DNA of 64,000 nucleotides. Source: Flavobacterium luminosum. Lineage in GTDB: Bacteria; Bacteroidota; Bacteroidia; Flavobacteriales; Flavobacteriaceae. Below the pieces are notes generated by a model. It saw only the letters and a list, made by a program, of their open reading frames with translations. It ran no database searches and was not told the DNA's origin. The position numbers and the translations under genes are program-made. Location of the stretch: the NCBI RefSeq assembly GCF_023635005.1, contig NZ_JAMLJM010000003.1, positions 248,001-312,000 of the forward strand, in the 5' to 3' direction. Shown here one piece after another: positions 11,062-20,207 of the stretch (positions are counted from its first letter, which is position 1; each line of letters starts with the position of its first letter).

Positions 11062-11096
11062 GGAACAAAGTTATTGTTCCTTATCGATTTGTACAA
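11062..11096 (-). promoter_or_regulatory. Promoter with overlapping palindrome upstream of the LysM gene
   Basis: On the minus strand TTG (11096-11094) lies exactly 20 bases before TAACTTTG (11073-11066). The -7 box is embedded in a perfect 7-bp inverted repeat, GGAACAA-agtta-TTGTTCC (11062-11080), which could be an operator. Confidence 0.6.
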
Positions 11097-11386
11097 TAAA
11101 TAAGTATTCAAATAACGGTTTTTTATTTTACAACTATTCCATATTTTTTTAATTAATTTTGAAACATAAGCAATTACAGACCTTCCGAAAAGAGTATCTT
11201 GTTTCTGATTCTATTCCAATACATAGTGCAATACTTCATCGCTTGAATGAGGCAATAGTTATGCCAAATGTGATCTAAAAACATTCACTGCTGTTGATAA
11301 TATCCTATTCATGCTACCGAGATATTTATTAAATCACTAATGCTTTGGGCAATTTTGAACGATGTTGATTTCATTCCTAAAGACAT
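11097..11386. other. Intergenic stretch between the LysM gene and guaA; no gene recognised
   Basis: About 290 bases carry no full-length gene and no RNA I recognise. One open plus-strand stretch of about 40 codons (near 11158-11275) reads QTFRKEYLVSDSIPIHSAIL and ends in a stop; a second runs about 11341-11415. They might be debris of a decayed gene or chance. Both ends are regulatory: the LysM promoter on the left and the guaA terminator on the right. Confidence 0.4.
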
Positions 11387-11427
11387 AAAAAAAGTCGTTA
11401 CGAAATTTTTACTGTAACGACTTTTTT
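11387..11427 (-). terminator. Bidirectional-looking terminator after guaA
   Basis: AAAAAAGTCGTTAC (from 11388) pairs with GTAACGACTTTTTT (11414-11427) around a 12-base loop. It lies 17 bases past the guaA stop. Confidence 0.85.
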
Positions 11428-11443
11428 GATCTTTTATTATTTT

Positions 11444-12973
11444 TTATTCCCACTCGATAGTTGCTGGTGGCTTAGAACTAATATCGTATACGACTCTATT
11501 TACTCCTTTTACTTTATTGATAATCTCATTAGAAATTTTCATCAAGAAATCGTAAGGCAGGTGTACCCAATCGGCTGTCATACCATCTGTTGACTCTACA
11601 GCACGAAGCGCTACAACCTTTTCGTAGGTACGCTCATCCCCCATTACTCCTACACTATTCACTGGCAGTAAAATAGCTCCGGCTTGCCATACCTTATCGT
11701 ACAAACCATGCTCTTTTAATCCATTAATAAAAATAGAATCTACTTCTTGCAGAATTCTTACTTTTTCTGGAGTGATATCTCCTAAAATACGGATAGACAA
11801 CCCTGGTCCTGGAAAAGGATGACGGCCAAGTAATTCATCATTAATCCCTAGAGATTTACCAACTCTTCGAACCTCATCTTTAAACAACATTCTGAGTGGC
11901 TCTACGATTTGTAATTTCATAAAATCGGGTAATCCCCCTACATTATGGTGCGATTTGATGGTTGCTGAAGGTCCTTTTACTGAAACCGATTCAATCACAT
12001 CGGGATAAATGGTTCCTTGTGCTAAGAATTTCACGTCTTCGATTTGATGGGCTTCATCATCGAAAACTTCGATAAAGACACGACCGATAATCTTTCTTTT
12101 GGTTTCGGGATCTTCTACCCCAGCCAATTCTGATAAAAAGCGATCAGAAGCGTCAACTCCTTTCACGTTTAATCCCATGTGTTGGTACTGATCCAACACG
12201 CTCTGGAATTCATTTTTACGAAGTAAACCGTTATTTACAAAAACACAATAAAGGTTTTTACCAATCGCTTTGTTCAACAAAACGGCAGCTACTGTAGAAT
12301 CTACTCCTCCTGAAAGTCCCAAGACTACTTTTTCGTCTTTGACTTTTTCTCTTATTTCTGTTATTATATCCTCCACAAAAGCTTTAGGAGTAAAGTTTTG
12401 AGGTACTTCGGCAATTTTCACTAAGAAATTTTCCAACATTTGTTTTCCATCTTCCGAATGATATACTTCTGGATGAAATTGAATGGCATAGGTCGTTTCC
12501 CCTTCGATACGATAGGCGGCATTTTCTACATCTTTTGTCGAAGCCAAACGCACCCCATGAGTTGGTAATTTCTTAATTGTATCACTGTGACTCATCCAAA
12601 CCTGACTATTCAGATTGACATCATCAAAAAACAATTCATCGTCTTTTATATAGGATAAATTGGCTCTACCATATTCTCTGATGTTTGAAGGAGCTACTTC
12701 ACCTCCAGAAAAATGCGCCAAATACTGTGCTCCGTAACAAACGGCCAACAATGGCATTTTTCCACGAATTTGTGATAAATCAGGATGTGGAGCGTCTTCA
12801 GCCCTTACTGAAAAAGGACTTCCGGAAAGAATTACCGCTTTGTAACTGGATAAATCACTTGGAATGTGATTGTAAGGAAAAATTTCGCAGAAAATATTTA
12901 ATTCGCGAACTCTGCGGGCAATCAATTGTGTGTATTGAGACCCGAAATCTAAAATAAGTACATTGTGTTGCAT
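11444..12973 (-). CDS. guaA: GMP synthase (glutamine hydrolysing)
   Basis: GuaA converts XMP to GMP using ATP and glutamine. The 509-residue protein has both halves. The N-terminal class I amidotransferase domain has the nucleophile Cys79 in LLAVCYGAQ and the His-Glu pair in FHPEVYHSE. The synthetase domain has the PP-loop SGGVDSTV and the C-terminal dimerisation motif that ends in [11 protein letters not shown]. The ATG at 12973 is used; the in-frame codon two triplets upstream is TTG. A -7 box about 105 bases upstream and a strong terminator downstream suggest a single-gene transcript. Confidence 0.97.
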   Translation of the reverse strand: MQHNVLILDFGSQYTQLIARRVRELNIFCEIFPYNHIPSDLSSYKAVILSGSPFSVRAEDAPHPDLSQIRGKMPLLAVCYGAQYLAHFSGGEVAPSNIREYGRANLSYIKDDELFFDDVNLNSQVWMSHSDTIKKLPTHGVRLASTKDVENAAYRIEGETTYAIQFHPEVYHSEDGKQMLENFLVKIAEVPQNFTPKAFVEDIITEIREKVKDEKVVLGLSGGVDSTVAAVLLNKAIGKNLYCVFVNNGLLRKNEFQSVLDQYQHMGLNVKGVDASDRFLSELAGVEDPETKRKIIGRVFIEVFDDEAHQIEDVKFLAQGTIYPDVIESVSVKGPSATIKSHHNVGGLPDFMKLQIVEPLRMLFKDEVRRVGKSLGINDELLGRHPFPGPGLSIRILGDITPEKVRILQEVDSIFINGLKEHGLYDKVWQAGAILLPVNSVGVMGDERTYEKVVALRAVESTDGMTADWVHLPYDFLMKISNEIINKVKGVNRVVYDISSKPPATIEWE

Positions 12974-13078
12974 GTGCAAAAAACAGGTTTTCTGTAAGTT
13001 GTTGTTTAGTATGAACCCTTAATCAGCCGTCTGAGTGAAAATTATTGATCTAATTTTTTCTCTGATGCCAATTTGGCG

Positions 13079-13086
13079 CAAAGGTA
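13079..13086 (-). promoter_or_regulatory. -7 box upstream of guaA
   Basis: TACCTTTG on the minus strand fits TAnnTTTG, about 106 bases before the guaA ATG. No clear -33 TTG is seen. Confidence 0.45.
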
Positions 13087-13321
13087 ATTATAATTTTAAA
13101 TATATAAGAAATCATCTCGCTTTAAAAGAAAACTAGTCACAGTAAAGAACCAATTAAATAACGTAATATCTATGAATTCCCCCTCTAAACAGAAATAGAT
13201 TTCATTGTATCCTAAACCAGTTCCTATAAAAGACTTGATTAAAAAAATATAAAATTTTCATAATCAAATAATTAAAATTAAAAAAACAAGAAAAATCAAG
13301 TTAAAAAATACATTTTTTTAC

Positions 13322-13329
13322 TAAATTTG
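13322..13329 (+). promoter_or_regulatory. -7 box upstream of the glycosyltransferase cluster
   Basis: TAAATTTG fits TAnnTTTG and lies 69 bases before the ATG of the first gene. The -33 region is only A/T-rich. Confidence 0.45.
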
Positions 13330-13398
13330 AGTATCCCCAGACATAGAGCACGAAACTTGAAGAATATATAATAAGTTAAAAATGACTTCAAAATTATT

Positions 13399-14946
13399 AT
13401 GCGTTTCAGATACTATATAATTATTCTCATTATCTTAATGCCCATTATGATTCTGAGGGATTTTACTCCTGACAATGAGCTTCGTTACTTAAGCATCGCA
13501 GATGAGGCTTTGAAAAATAATCATCTTTTTGCATTTACGAACCATGGACAAGTTTATGCGGATAAACCCCCTTTGTATTTATGGATCGTCATGTTAGGCA
13601 AAAGTATGTTGGGAACTCACAATGTATTTTTCTTATCATTTTTTTCAATAATTCCTGCTTTTATCATTATCTATATTATGGACAAATGGATCGGAAAACA
13701 TTTGTCCAAAACAACTCGTATAGCCGCTGCAGTAATGCTCATGACTTCGGTTTTCTTTTTAGGCGGTATGATAGTTTTGAGAATGGATATGCTAATGTGC
13801 ATGTTTATCACGCTGGCTCTTTTCACCTTTTATAAGATGTATGAAGGTGCCGAAGGAAAGCATCATCAATGGTTATTAGGATTTTATATATTCATGTCGG
13901 TTTTCACCAAAGGTCCGATAGGCATTATAATTCCACTGTTATCCATTGTTGCTTTTTTGATGGTACAAAAAGAAATACGGACTTTCAGTAAGTATTTTGG
14001 ATGGAGAGTCTTAGCAACCCTACTTATCTGTTTTAGTTTTTGGTTTTTAATGGTTTGGATTGAAGGCGGCAACGGTTATCTCAACAACTTACTTTTCAAC
14101 CAAACCGTTAATCGTGCAGTAGATTCTTTTAAACACAAAGAACCTTTTTATTACTATATCGTCACGATTTGGTATTCAATTGGTCCATGGTCATTACTAT
14201 TTATCACCACCATTATTATGGGAATTCAAAAAAAATACATCATCACTGATCTTGAACGGTTCTTACTTACTGTTATTAGTGTCAGCTTTATTTTTTTATC
14301 TATTATCAGTTCGAAAATACCGATCTATATGTTACCCGCCTATCCATTTATTGCTTATTTGGCTGTGCTTATTTTGAGCAAAATAAAATGGAAGAAATGG
14401 ATCGCTATTTCTATTGCTACTCCCGTAATCATAATTCTTCTAGCGGTACCGGTAGCACTATTTTTGGGAATAAATTATTTGAATTCAGTCCAAGTTTTAT
14501 GGATTTATGCAATAACAGCGGCAATAGTTTTAATAGTAAGTGGTCTGGCTACATTATATCATATTTACAATAAAAAGAATATAATTCAAGCCAGCATTTT
14601 TTTTGCAGGAGGACTATTGGTAACTATTCTCATTATTGGGCTGGCAACTCCTTTCCTAAATAATAGGATTGGTTATGGGGAGTTATGCAATAAAGGAAAA
14701 GAATTATCTGAAGGAAAAGATAACCCTTTGTACTGTACCTTCAAACTTCGTCGTGCAGAAAACATAGATGTCTACCTGAATACCGATGTTAAAGAAATTT
14801 CTCTTGAAGACATAGTTTCCTCAAAGTATAAAGGTGCCATCTTATTCACTAGTGAAAAAAAGATTAAAAACAATCAAATTTTATATGATTACTTAAAAAC
14901 TAAAAAGCAGGAAGCTGTAGGGAATAATTTAGTAATCCAACTCTAA
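13399..14946 (+). CDS. Glycosyltransferase family 39 (ArnT-like) membrane protein
   Basis: A 515-residue integral membrane protein with about ten to twelve hydrophobic segments. Near the N-terminus it has the GT39/ArnT-like acidic motif DNELRY (residues 25-30) followed by YADKPPLYLW, the periplasmic loop signature of polyprenyl-phosphate-dependent transferases such as ArnT and PMTs. These enzymes move a sugar from undecaprenyl phosphate to lipid A or to a protein on the periplasmic side. A soluble C-terminal part of about 100 residues follows. The next two genes (GT2 and LAB_N) supply a plausible donor synthase and membrane partner. The sugar and the acceptor cannot be read from sequence. Confidence 0.88.
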   Translation: MRFRYYIIILIILMPIMILRDFTPDNELRYLSIADEALKNNHLFAFTNHGQVYADKPPLYLWIVMLGKSMLGTHNVFFLSFFSIIPAFIIIYIMDKWIGKHLSKTTRIAAAVMLMTSVFFLGGMIVLRMDMLMCMFITLALFTFYKMYEGAEGKHHQWLLGFYIFMSVFTKGPIGIIIPLLSIVAFLMVQKEIRTFSKYFGWRVLATLLICFSFWFLMVWIEGGNGYLNNLLFNQTVNRAVDSFKHKEPFYYYIVTIWYSIGPWSLLFITTIIMGIQKKYIITDLERFLLTVISVSFIFLSIISSKIPIYMLPAYPFIAYLAVLILSKIKWKKWIAISIATPVIIILLAVPVALFLGINYLNSVQVLWIYAITAAIVLIVSGLATLYHIYNKKNIIQASIFFAGGLLVTILIIGLATPFLNNRIGYGELCNKGKELSEGKDNPLYCTFKLRRAENIDVYLNTDVKEISLEDIVSSKYKGAILFTSEKKIKNNQILYDYLKTKKQEAVGNNLVIQL

Positions 14947-15077
14947 ACGCTAATTTCTTTACATCGCTGATGACGTGCATTTTGTATTAAAAAAAGCGAC
15001 TAAAAAGATTAAAAACAGAATCCATTTAAAGCAGGAAAACAAGGTAAATAAACTATCACTGTTAATTTAATCAATTT

Positions 15078-15797
15078 ATGGACACACAACTTACAATTAT
15101 AATTCCAATATATAATGAAGAGGAAAACATGGATAGGCTTTATAAAGAAATGGCGGCTTTTTTACCAGTAGCTAAAAAAAAGACAAAAATACTTTTCATT
15201 GATGATGGGTCGAAAGACAAAAGTCTAGAACACATTAGAAGAATATGCGATGAAAATCCTTCGTTTAACTACATTTCTTTTGACAAAAATTATGGCCTTA
15301 GCGCGGCCATTAAAGCTGGTTTTGATCAGGTTTCAACTCCATGGGTTGGATACATTGATGCTGATCTTCAGACCCAACCCAGCGATTTCAATATCCTGCT
15401 AGATTATGCCGAAAATTATGATCTTGTGACTGGGGTAAGGGTGGATAGAAAAGACTCCTTCATAAAAAATATGTCATCGAAAATAGCAAATGGTATAAGA
15501 AGAAGTTTTACCAATGACTGCATGAACGATACCGGCTGTCCTCTTAAAATCATCAAAACAAAATATGCTAAAAAAATACCCATGTTTAATGGCCTCCATC
15601 GTTTTTTGCCCGCTATGATTCTTTTACAAAATGGAAAAATCATTCAAGTTCCTGTTAGTCATTTTCCAAGATTGGCAGGAAAATCAAAATTTAACGTTTG
15701 GAATCGGCTTATAGGTCCATTGTGCGATTGTTTTGCTTATGTCTGGATGAAAAAAAAATACATCAATTATACAATAAAGGAATCTAAAAATGAGTAA
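15078..15797 (+). CDS. Glycosyltransferase family 2, polyprenyl-phosphate sugar synthase type
   Basis: A 239-residue GT-A fold enzyme. It opens with TIIIPIYNEEENMDRL, has the nucleotide-sugar motif DDGSKDKS (residues 42-49) and the metal-binding DAD (94-96) followed by LQTQPSD, as in dolichol-phosphate mannose synthase and ArnC relatives. It lacks the two C-terminal membrane helices of ArnC, so it is probably peripheral. By family and by its GT39 neighbour I infer that it loads a sugar onto undecaprenyl phosphate. Its last codons overlap the next gene by 8 bases, which indicates coupled translation. The gap of about 130 bases to the GT39 gene holds no gene. Confidence 0.9.
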   Translation: MDTQLTIIIPIYNEEENMDRLYKEMAAFLPVAKKKTKILFIDDGSKDKSLEHIRRICDENPSFNYISFDKNYGLSAAIKAGFDQVSTPWVGYIDADLQTQPSDFNILLDYAENYDLVTGVRVDRKDSFIKNMSSKIANGIRRSFTNDCMNDTGCPLKIIKTKYAKKIPMFNGLHRFLPAMILLQNGKIIQVPVSHFPRLAGKSKFNVWNRLIGPLCDCFAYVWMKKKYINYTIKESKNE

Positions 15798-16425
15798 CGC
15801 TATAACTATAGCGATTGGGGCTTTGGCTCAAATCTTATTCTCTAGCAGGATTATTTTACAATGGATACTATCTGAAAAAAGTAGAAGAGTTCTCACCCCT
15901 TTGTTGTTTTGGGAGCTAAGTCTAGTAGCTTCTTTTCTTTTATTTATTTATGGTTACCTACGTAACGATTTTGCCATAATGCTAGGTCAATCGCTTACCT
16001 ATTATATTTATATAAGAAACATTCAGTTACAAAAGCAATGGAAAAAAATACACCCGTTTTTACGTCTCTTCATTTATATTTTTCCTGTAATCATTATAAT
16101 CTATGGCTATAATAATGAGCGATACGATATAAACAACCTATTTAATGACGATACCATTTCAACCCCTCTACTCTTTTTAGGTATCATCTCGCAACTTCTT
16201 TTTACGTTTCGATTTATCTATCAGTGGTTATACTCCGAAAGAAAAAAAGAATCCTCTTTACCTTTGGGTTTTTGGGTAATAAGTTTATTGGGTTCGGGGC
16301 TAATACTCATCTATGCGGTGTTTCGTCTGGATCCTATACTTTTTATTGGGCACCTGATCGGTTTTACAGCCTATGCGCGAAATATAATTATTATTAAAAA
16401 AAACAATCCCCATTCTGAGCAATAG
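15790..16425 (+). CDS. Membrane protein with two LAB_N (lipid-A-disaccharide synthase N-terminal-like) domains
   Basis: A 211-residue protein with about six hydrophobic segments and an internal duplication. Residues about 14-75 (FSSRIILQWILSEK through YIYIRNI) and about 135-200 (FTFRFIYQWLYSERKK through TAYARNI) share the pattern F-x-x-R-x-I/Y-x-Q-W-x-x-S-E. That is the LAB_N domain, found fused to LpxB in some species and as free-standing membrane proteins next to GT2 and GT39 genes in others. It may help flip or channel the polyprenyl-linked sugar; this is inference. The start overlaps the GT2 gene by 8 bases. Confidence 0.85.
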   Translation: MSNAITIAIGALAQILFSSRIILQWILSEKSRRVLTPLLFWELSLVASFLLFIYGYLRNDFAIMLGQSLTYYIYIRNIQLQKQWKKIHPFLRLFIYIFPVIIIIYGYNNERYDINNLFNDDTISTPLLFLGIISQLLFTFRFIYQWLYSERKKESSLPLGFWVISLLGSGLILIYAVFRLDPILFIGHLIGFTAYARNIIIIKKNNPHSEQ

Positions 16426-16635
16426 CAATAATTAGTCTAGTTATTTTGTTTAGAAAAACGCAAAAACTTCACAAAAACCATGAAGAAAACAAAAAACACC
16501 TTCCATCGTTAACAAACATTAAAATTTAAAATACTACTTGATACCAACTTCTGTTTTTTAGCAAAGTCATTTCCTCTAAAATAATGTCGACTTCTTAGTA
16601 ACTTAATAATTATAAAGTATTCTTAAAACTAAACC

Positions 16636-16662
16636 TTTTGTACTGTCTATTCAATAACTTTA
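16636..16662 (+). promoter_or_regulatory. Possible promoter of the GAF-domain gene
   Basis: TTTTG (16636-16640) is followed after 14 bases by TAACTTTA (16655-16662), a near match to the -33/-7 pattern with short spacing; the ATG is at 16684. Confidence 0.35.
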
Positions 16663-16683
16663 CAGTCGATAAGCCTATACAAA

Positions 16684-18993
16684 ATGAATTTTAACGAATT
16701 TCCGGAAAATCCTTTCCAGATCAAGATCTCTTTTCACAAAGTCTTAGAAACCTTGGAACACATTGCGGCTTCTGATGTGGATTATCGCTCTAATTATGCC
16801 AAAGCACTGTTAGAGAGAACTTCAAAAGTACCTGAACTTCGCAATGGCATTACGAACATGCGTCAGATTGATGAAAATTCGCAGCTTATCAAACATTTAA
16901 TGGCCGATTTATTTCCTACAGCACTCACTAAAAATGAAATTAAAGCGGTCACCATTCCTTTTTTAAATATCACTTTCAATTACACCGAACGATTCAAAAA
17001 AATACTAAAAGAAGCCGGAAACAATTTTGATTTCACCATTCGAAATCTCAACCAACATCAGTTCTATGTCATGAGCTGTTGTTTAATTCTGAATGCCTAT
17101 TACAAGCAACATCTCGATTTTAATCCTCCTCTTTTTTATGATATTCCGGATGCCAATGGAATACTAAAACATTACCGAATCTTATACAATGCCGATTTCC
17201 TAGAAATCATTCCCACAGAAAAAGCCGTGGCGTTGACTCCTGAGGATATTGCTCTTCTCATGGATAATTTTGACGATTTAGATTTATGGAAAGAAAAATT
17301 CCCGCATCAGAGTTGGCTCTTAAAAGGATTTGGCATTATCATTTTATATGATGCCACTACAGAAAATGCAGTGTCTAATTTAAAAAGTAATTTATTGCGT
17401 TTGAATAGTGATGAAAAAGACATCAAAAATTCCTTTGAAAAAATCTTCCGTTCTATTTTTAAAATTTCCGATTTAAAAATTGGTTTCACCTCTTTTGTAC
17501 TCGAGGAAATTAAATTCAATACGATTTCATTTGACAAAAAATTACACAGTTTCCTGCTTTGTCAAAATAAAGAGATGAAATGTAATGAACTATTGAATAC
17601 CAAGGTGTACCAAACATTAGTTGAGCAAAAAAAAGCCTTGGCAATATCCAACGTTACTCAATTCAGTAAAGAACCTGAAAACGCTTACTTTGGAAATCTG
17701 TTACTTTCTCAGGACATCCACAGCTGTATTTTAGCACCCGTAGTCAAAGATGGTCAATTGTTAGGCATTGTAGAATTGGTTTCGTCCCGAGTAGGAGAAC
17801 TCAATAGCCTTAACAGTCAGAAACTGGACATTGTTATGCCGTTTATAGTAGACACCATTGATCGCTATAACTCGGATATTCATACTAAAATTGAAGCTAT
17901 TATTCAAAAAGAATACACCTCTATCCATCCTAGCGTCTACTGGAAATTCCAAAACGAAGTCAAAAAATACCTTTTCAATGAACCACTAAATCCGGATTAT
18001 GTTTTTGGGGAAATTGTGTTCAAGGACGTTTATCCTTTGTACGGTCAAATAGATATTAAAGAATCTTCTGATACGCGCAACCACGCCACTAAAACAGACA
18101 TCCAGAATCAGTTGTATCTTTTGATTTCAGTTTTACAAGCTTTGTTTCAAGAAACGAAACTCAACATTCTAGAACAGCGAATTTTCGAATTAAAAACCTA
18201 TTCTAATGAAACCGCTGTTACGTTGAAGGCCGATTCAGAGCAACAAATACAACGCTACATCGAGAATGAAATTCATCCGATGCTCAAAAAACAGTCTGTT
18301 TCCCTAAAAACCCAAAAACTGATTACTAATTATTTCAATGAGATTGATCCTATCACCGGTTCTTTTTACAAGGAAAGAAAAAAATTCGACAGTTCTCTAT
18401 CGACTATCAATCAGAAATTAAGTGCAATTTTGGATCACCAACAAAAAGAAGCGCAAGCCATTTTTCCGCACTATTTTGAACGATTTAACACGGATGGTGT
18501 TGAACATAACATGTATATAGGAAGCGACATTTGTCCACAAGGGAACTTCAATTTAACCTATTTATACAACATGCGTTTATGGCAGCTTCAGGTGCTTTCC
18601 GAAATGAACAAAGAACATTACGCAATTCGCAGTTCGCTTTCCTATCCTTTAGAAGTCACTTCCTTAATATTGGTCTTTAGTTCTCCTATCACGATACGTT
18701 TCCGAATGGATGAAAAAAGATTTGACATCGATGGCTCTTACAACGCCCGTTATGAAGTTATCAAAAAACGAATTGATAAAGCTTTAGAAAAAGGAACACA
18801 AAAAAGGATCACCGCAGAGGGTAAAATCACCATTGTATATTCGCATCGCGAAGAAGAAAAAGAATACATCAAATATATTGAATACCTTCAATTTCAAAAA
18901 ATATTGGAACCTACCATCGAATTTCTTGAAGTAGAAGACCTACAAGGGATTTCGGGCTTAAAAGCGATACGTGTGGGTGTTTCTCTGCCTTAA
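16684..18993 (+). CDS. Large GAF-domain protein
   Basis: A 769-residue soluble protein without signal peptide or membrane segments. A GAF-like region sits around residues 260-410, with the features AISNVTQFSKEPENAYFGN and SCILAPVVKDGQLLGIVELVS that are typical of the GAF beta sheet. The N-terminal 250 and C-terminal 350 residues have no motif I recognise; there is no kinase, cyclase (GGDEF), EAL or HD module. GAF domains bind small ligands such as cyclic nucleotides, but no binding residues can be assigned here. Its stop overlaps by two bases the stop of the convergent HD-PycTM gene. Similar large GAF proteins are conserved in Flavobacterium as far as I recall. Confidence 0.75.
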   Translation: MNFNEFPENPFQIKISFHKVLETLEHIAASDVDYRSNYAKALLERTSKVPELRNGITNMRQIDENSQLIKHLMADLFPTALTKNEIKAVTIPFLNITFNYTERFKKILKEAGNNFDFTIRNLNQHQFYVMSCCLILNAYYKQHLDFNPPLFYDIPDANGILKHYRILYNADFLEIIPTEKAVALTPEDIALLMDNFDDLDLWKEKFPHQSWLLKGFGIIILYDATTENAVSNLKSNLLRLNSDEKDIKNSFEKIFRSIFKISDLKIGFTSFVLEEIKFNTISFDKKLHSFLLCQNKEMKCNELLNTKVYQTLVEQKKALAISNVTQFSKEPENAYFGNLLLSQDIHSCILAPVVKDGQLLGIVELVSSRVGELNSLNSQKLDIVMPFIVDTIDRYNSDIHTKIEAIIQKEYTSIHPSVYWKFQNEVKKYLFNEPLNPDYVFGEIVFKDVYPLYGQIDIKESSDTRNHATKTDIQNQLYLLISVLQALFQETKLNILEQRIFELKTYSNETAVTLKADSEQQIQRYIENEIHPMLKKQSVSLKTQKLITNYFNEIDPITGSFYKERKKFDSSLSTINQKLSAILDHQQKEAQAIFPHYFERFNTDGVEHNMYIGSDICPQGNFNLTYLYNMRLWQLQVLSEMNKEHYAIRSSLSYPLEVTSLILVFSSPITIRFRMDEKRFDIDGSYNARYEVIKKRIDKALEKGTQKRITAEGKITIVYSHREEEKEYIKYIEYLQFQKILEPTIEFLEVEDLQGISGLKAIRVGVSLP

Positions 18994-20180
18994 AAACCTG
19001 AGTTTTTAAAAGCCCATACAAAAGCAAAAACGGAGCAAATTATCCCCAACATAAAAATGGTATAGGTAATGCGTAAAAGTTTGTATTTTCTGTTGAGTAC
19101 TATCCCTAGAAAATATAAATCTTTAATCATTGAATTGTAAAGATATTCGCGATCTTTCATCAATTCATTAACTGCCCATTCGTATTCGGTAAGTGGCATT
19201 TTGTAAAAATTCCCAAAAAAGAGCAAATTCACTTTCTTATCTTCAATATCCTTTCTCGTAAACACCCCACTAGTCACTTTAGGACGTGTCGACATGATGG
19301 CAAAAATTATAGAAACCACACTGAACATTAAAAGGGTAAAAGTAGGCATAATAAGGTGCATATTACCGGGACTATCTAATTTCGGAATCAGAGTAGACAA
19401 TGAAATGGAAATAATAATAGCGTTTACGGAAAGTAGAATGTTTGCCTTACTATCGGCTATTTCACTCAAGCGTGTGTGGTTATTAAGCGTGGTTCGAAAC
19501 ATGGTATCAATCCCACGTTCGGGACGCTCTAATTTTTCCATTTTTTTCTTATTCAGCTTCGATTTGGAAAAACCGTCCCCTTCACCTTTCAATTTCTGTA
19601 TTTCTTTGTGAAGCAGAAAAATGTTTTGATCCTTAATGGGCTGCCAATTTTCTTTGGCATAATCTGTAAAATAGCGATGACAGTTGACCAATATTCTTCT
19701 GTTTTCTGTCATCCATTCCAAATCGGTAAAAACTTTCCCTTGGGTTAACTTCCATTCTTCTCGTAGCAGTTGACAAATTGAAATGTAATCCTGACTCGCA
19801 AAATGAGCATAATCAGCATCTTTAATGATTTTTTCCAAGTGGTTTTGTGGTTCGTGACCCACTTCAGTCGCTTTGATTAATTGGGTCACTTTACCAATAA
19901 ATTCTTTATCTTTATTCCAATTTTGAAGAAAATCCTGAGCAATCAAAATACCTTGTTGTTCATGATCCGAAAAACCTTTGACGTAACCCGTATCATGAAA
20001 CCATGCCGCAAGAAGCAATATTTCTAATTCTTCAGCCTCGACTTCTTCTTTCTCTGCTAACTTTTTGGCAGCTAAAACAACTTTTTGGGTATGATTAAAA
20101 TTATGATAGGTATAAGTGTCCAGAAGATTATCTTTGTAAAGTGTAAAAACAAAATCTTCTGCTGTTTGAATAAGGTCCAT
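18990..20180 (-). CDS. HD-domain protein fused to a Pycsar-effector-like (PycTM/DUF5706) membrane domain
   Basis: A 396-residue two-part protein. The N-terminal half is an HD phosphohydrolase: the metal ligands are His in TYHNFNHTQKV, the His-Asp pair in AAWFHDTGY, and a later Asp in DADYAHF. The C-terminal half carries NNHTRLSEIADSKANILLSV, the conserved start of the PycTM (DUF5706) domain, then three hydrophobic helices. In Pycsar anti-phage systems, PycTM proteins respond to cCMP or cUMP and damage the membrane. No cyclase gene is adjacent, and HD-linked forms are common in Flavobacterium, so a defence role is not proven. The ATG at 20180 is preferred over one seven codons upstream because MDLIQTAEDFV aligns with the helix start. 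Confidence 0.82.
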   Translation of the reverse strand: MDLIQTAEDFVFTLYKDNLLDTYTYHNFNHTQKVVLAAKKLAEKEEVEAEELEILLLAAWFHDTGYVKGFSDHEQQGILIAQDFLQNWNKDKEFIGKVTQLIKATEVGHEPQNHLEKIIKDADYAHFASQDYISICQLLREEWKLTQGKVFTDLEWMTENRRILVNCHRYFTDYAKENWQPIKDQNIFLLHKEIQKLKGEGDGFSKSKLNKKKMEKLERPERGIDTMFRTTLNNHTRLSEIADSKANILLSVNAIIISISLSTLIPKLDSPGNMHLIMPTFTLLMFSVVSIIFAIMSTRPKVTSGVFTRKDIEDKKVNLLFFGNFYKMPLTEYEWAVNELMKDREYLYNSMIKDLYFLGIVLNRKYKLLRITYTIFMLGIICSVFAFVWAFKNSGF

Positions 20181-20207
20181 AAAAGTATTTTTTAACACCA
20201 CTAATTT

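Larger units (their letters stand above)
12974..13398. other. Divergent intergenic region guaA / glycosyltransferase
   Basis: The 425 bases between the two divergent genes contain no reading frame I would call. They hold one promoter for each side and a very AT-rich stretch (13220-13325) with A and T tracts. A long leader before guaA (about 100 bases) is possible. I see no purine riboswitch consensus there, but I could not fold it. Confidence 0.5.

Noticed and set aside
11034..11111. Upstream start for the LysM protein
   Set aside because: The extra residues would precede a perfect signal peptide, and the promoter for the gene lies inside that stretch.
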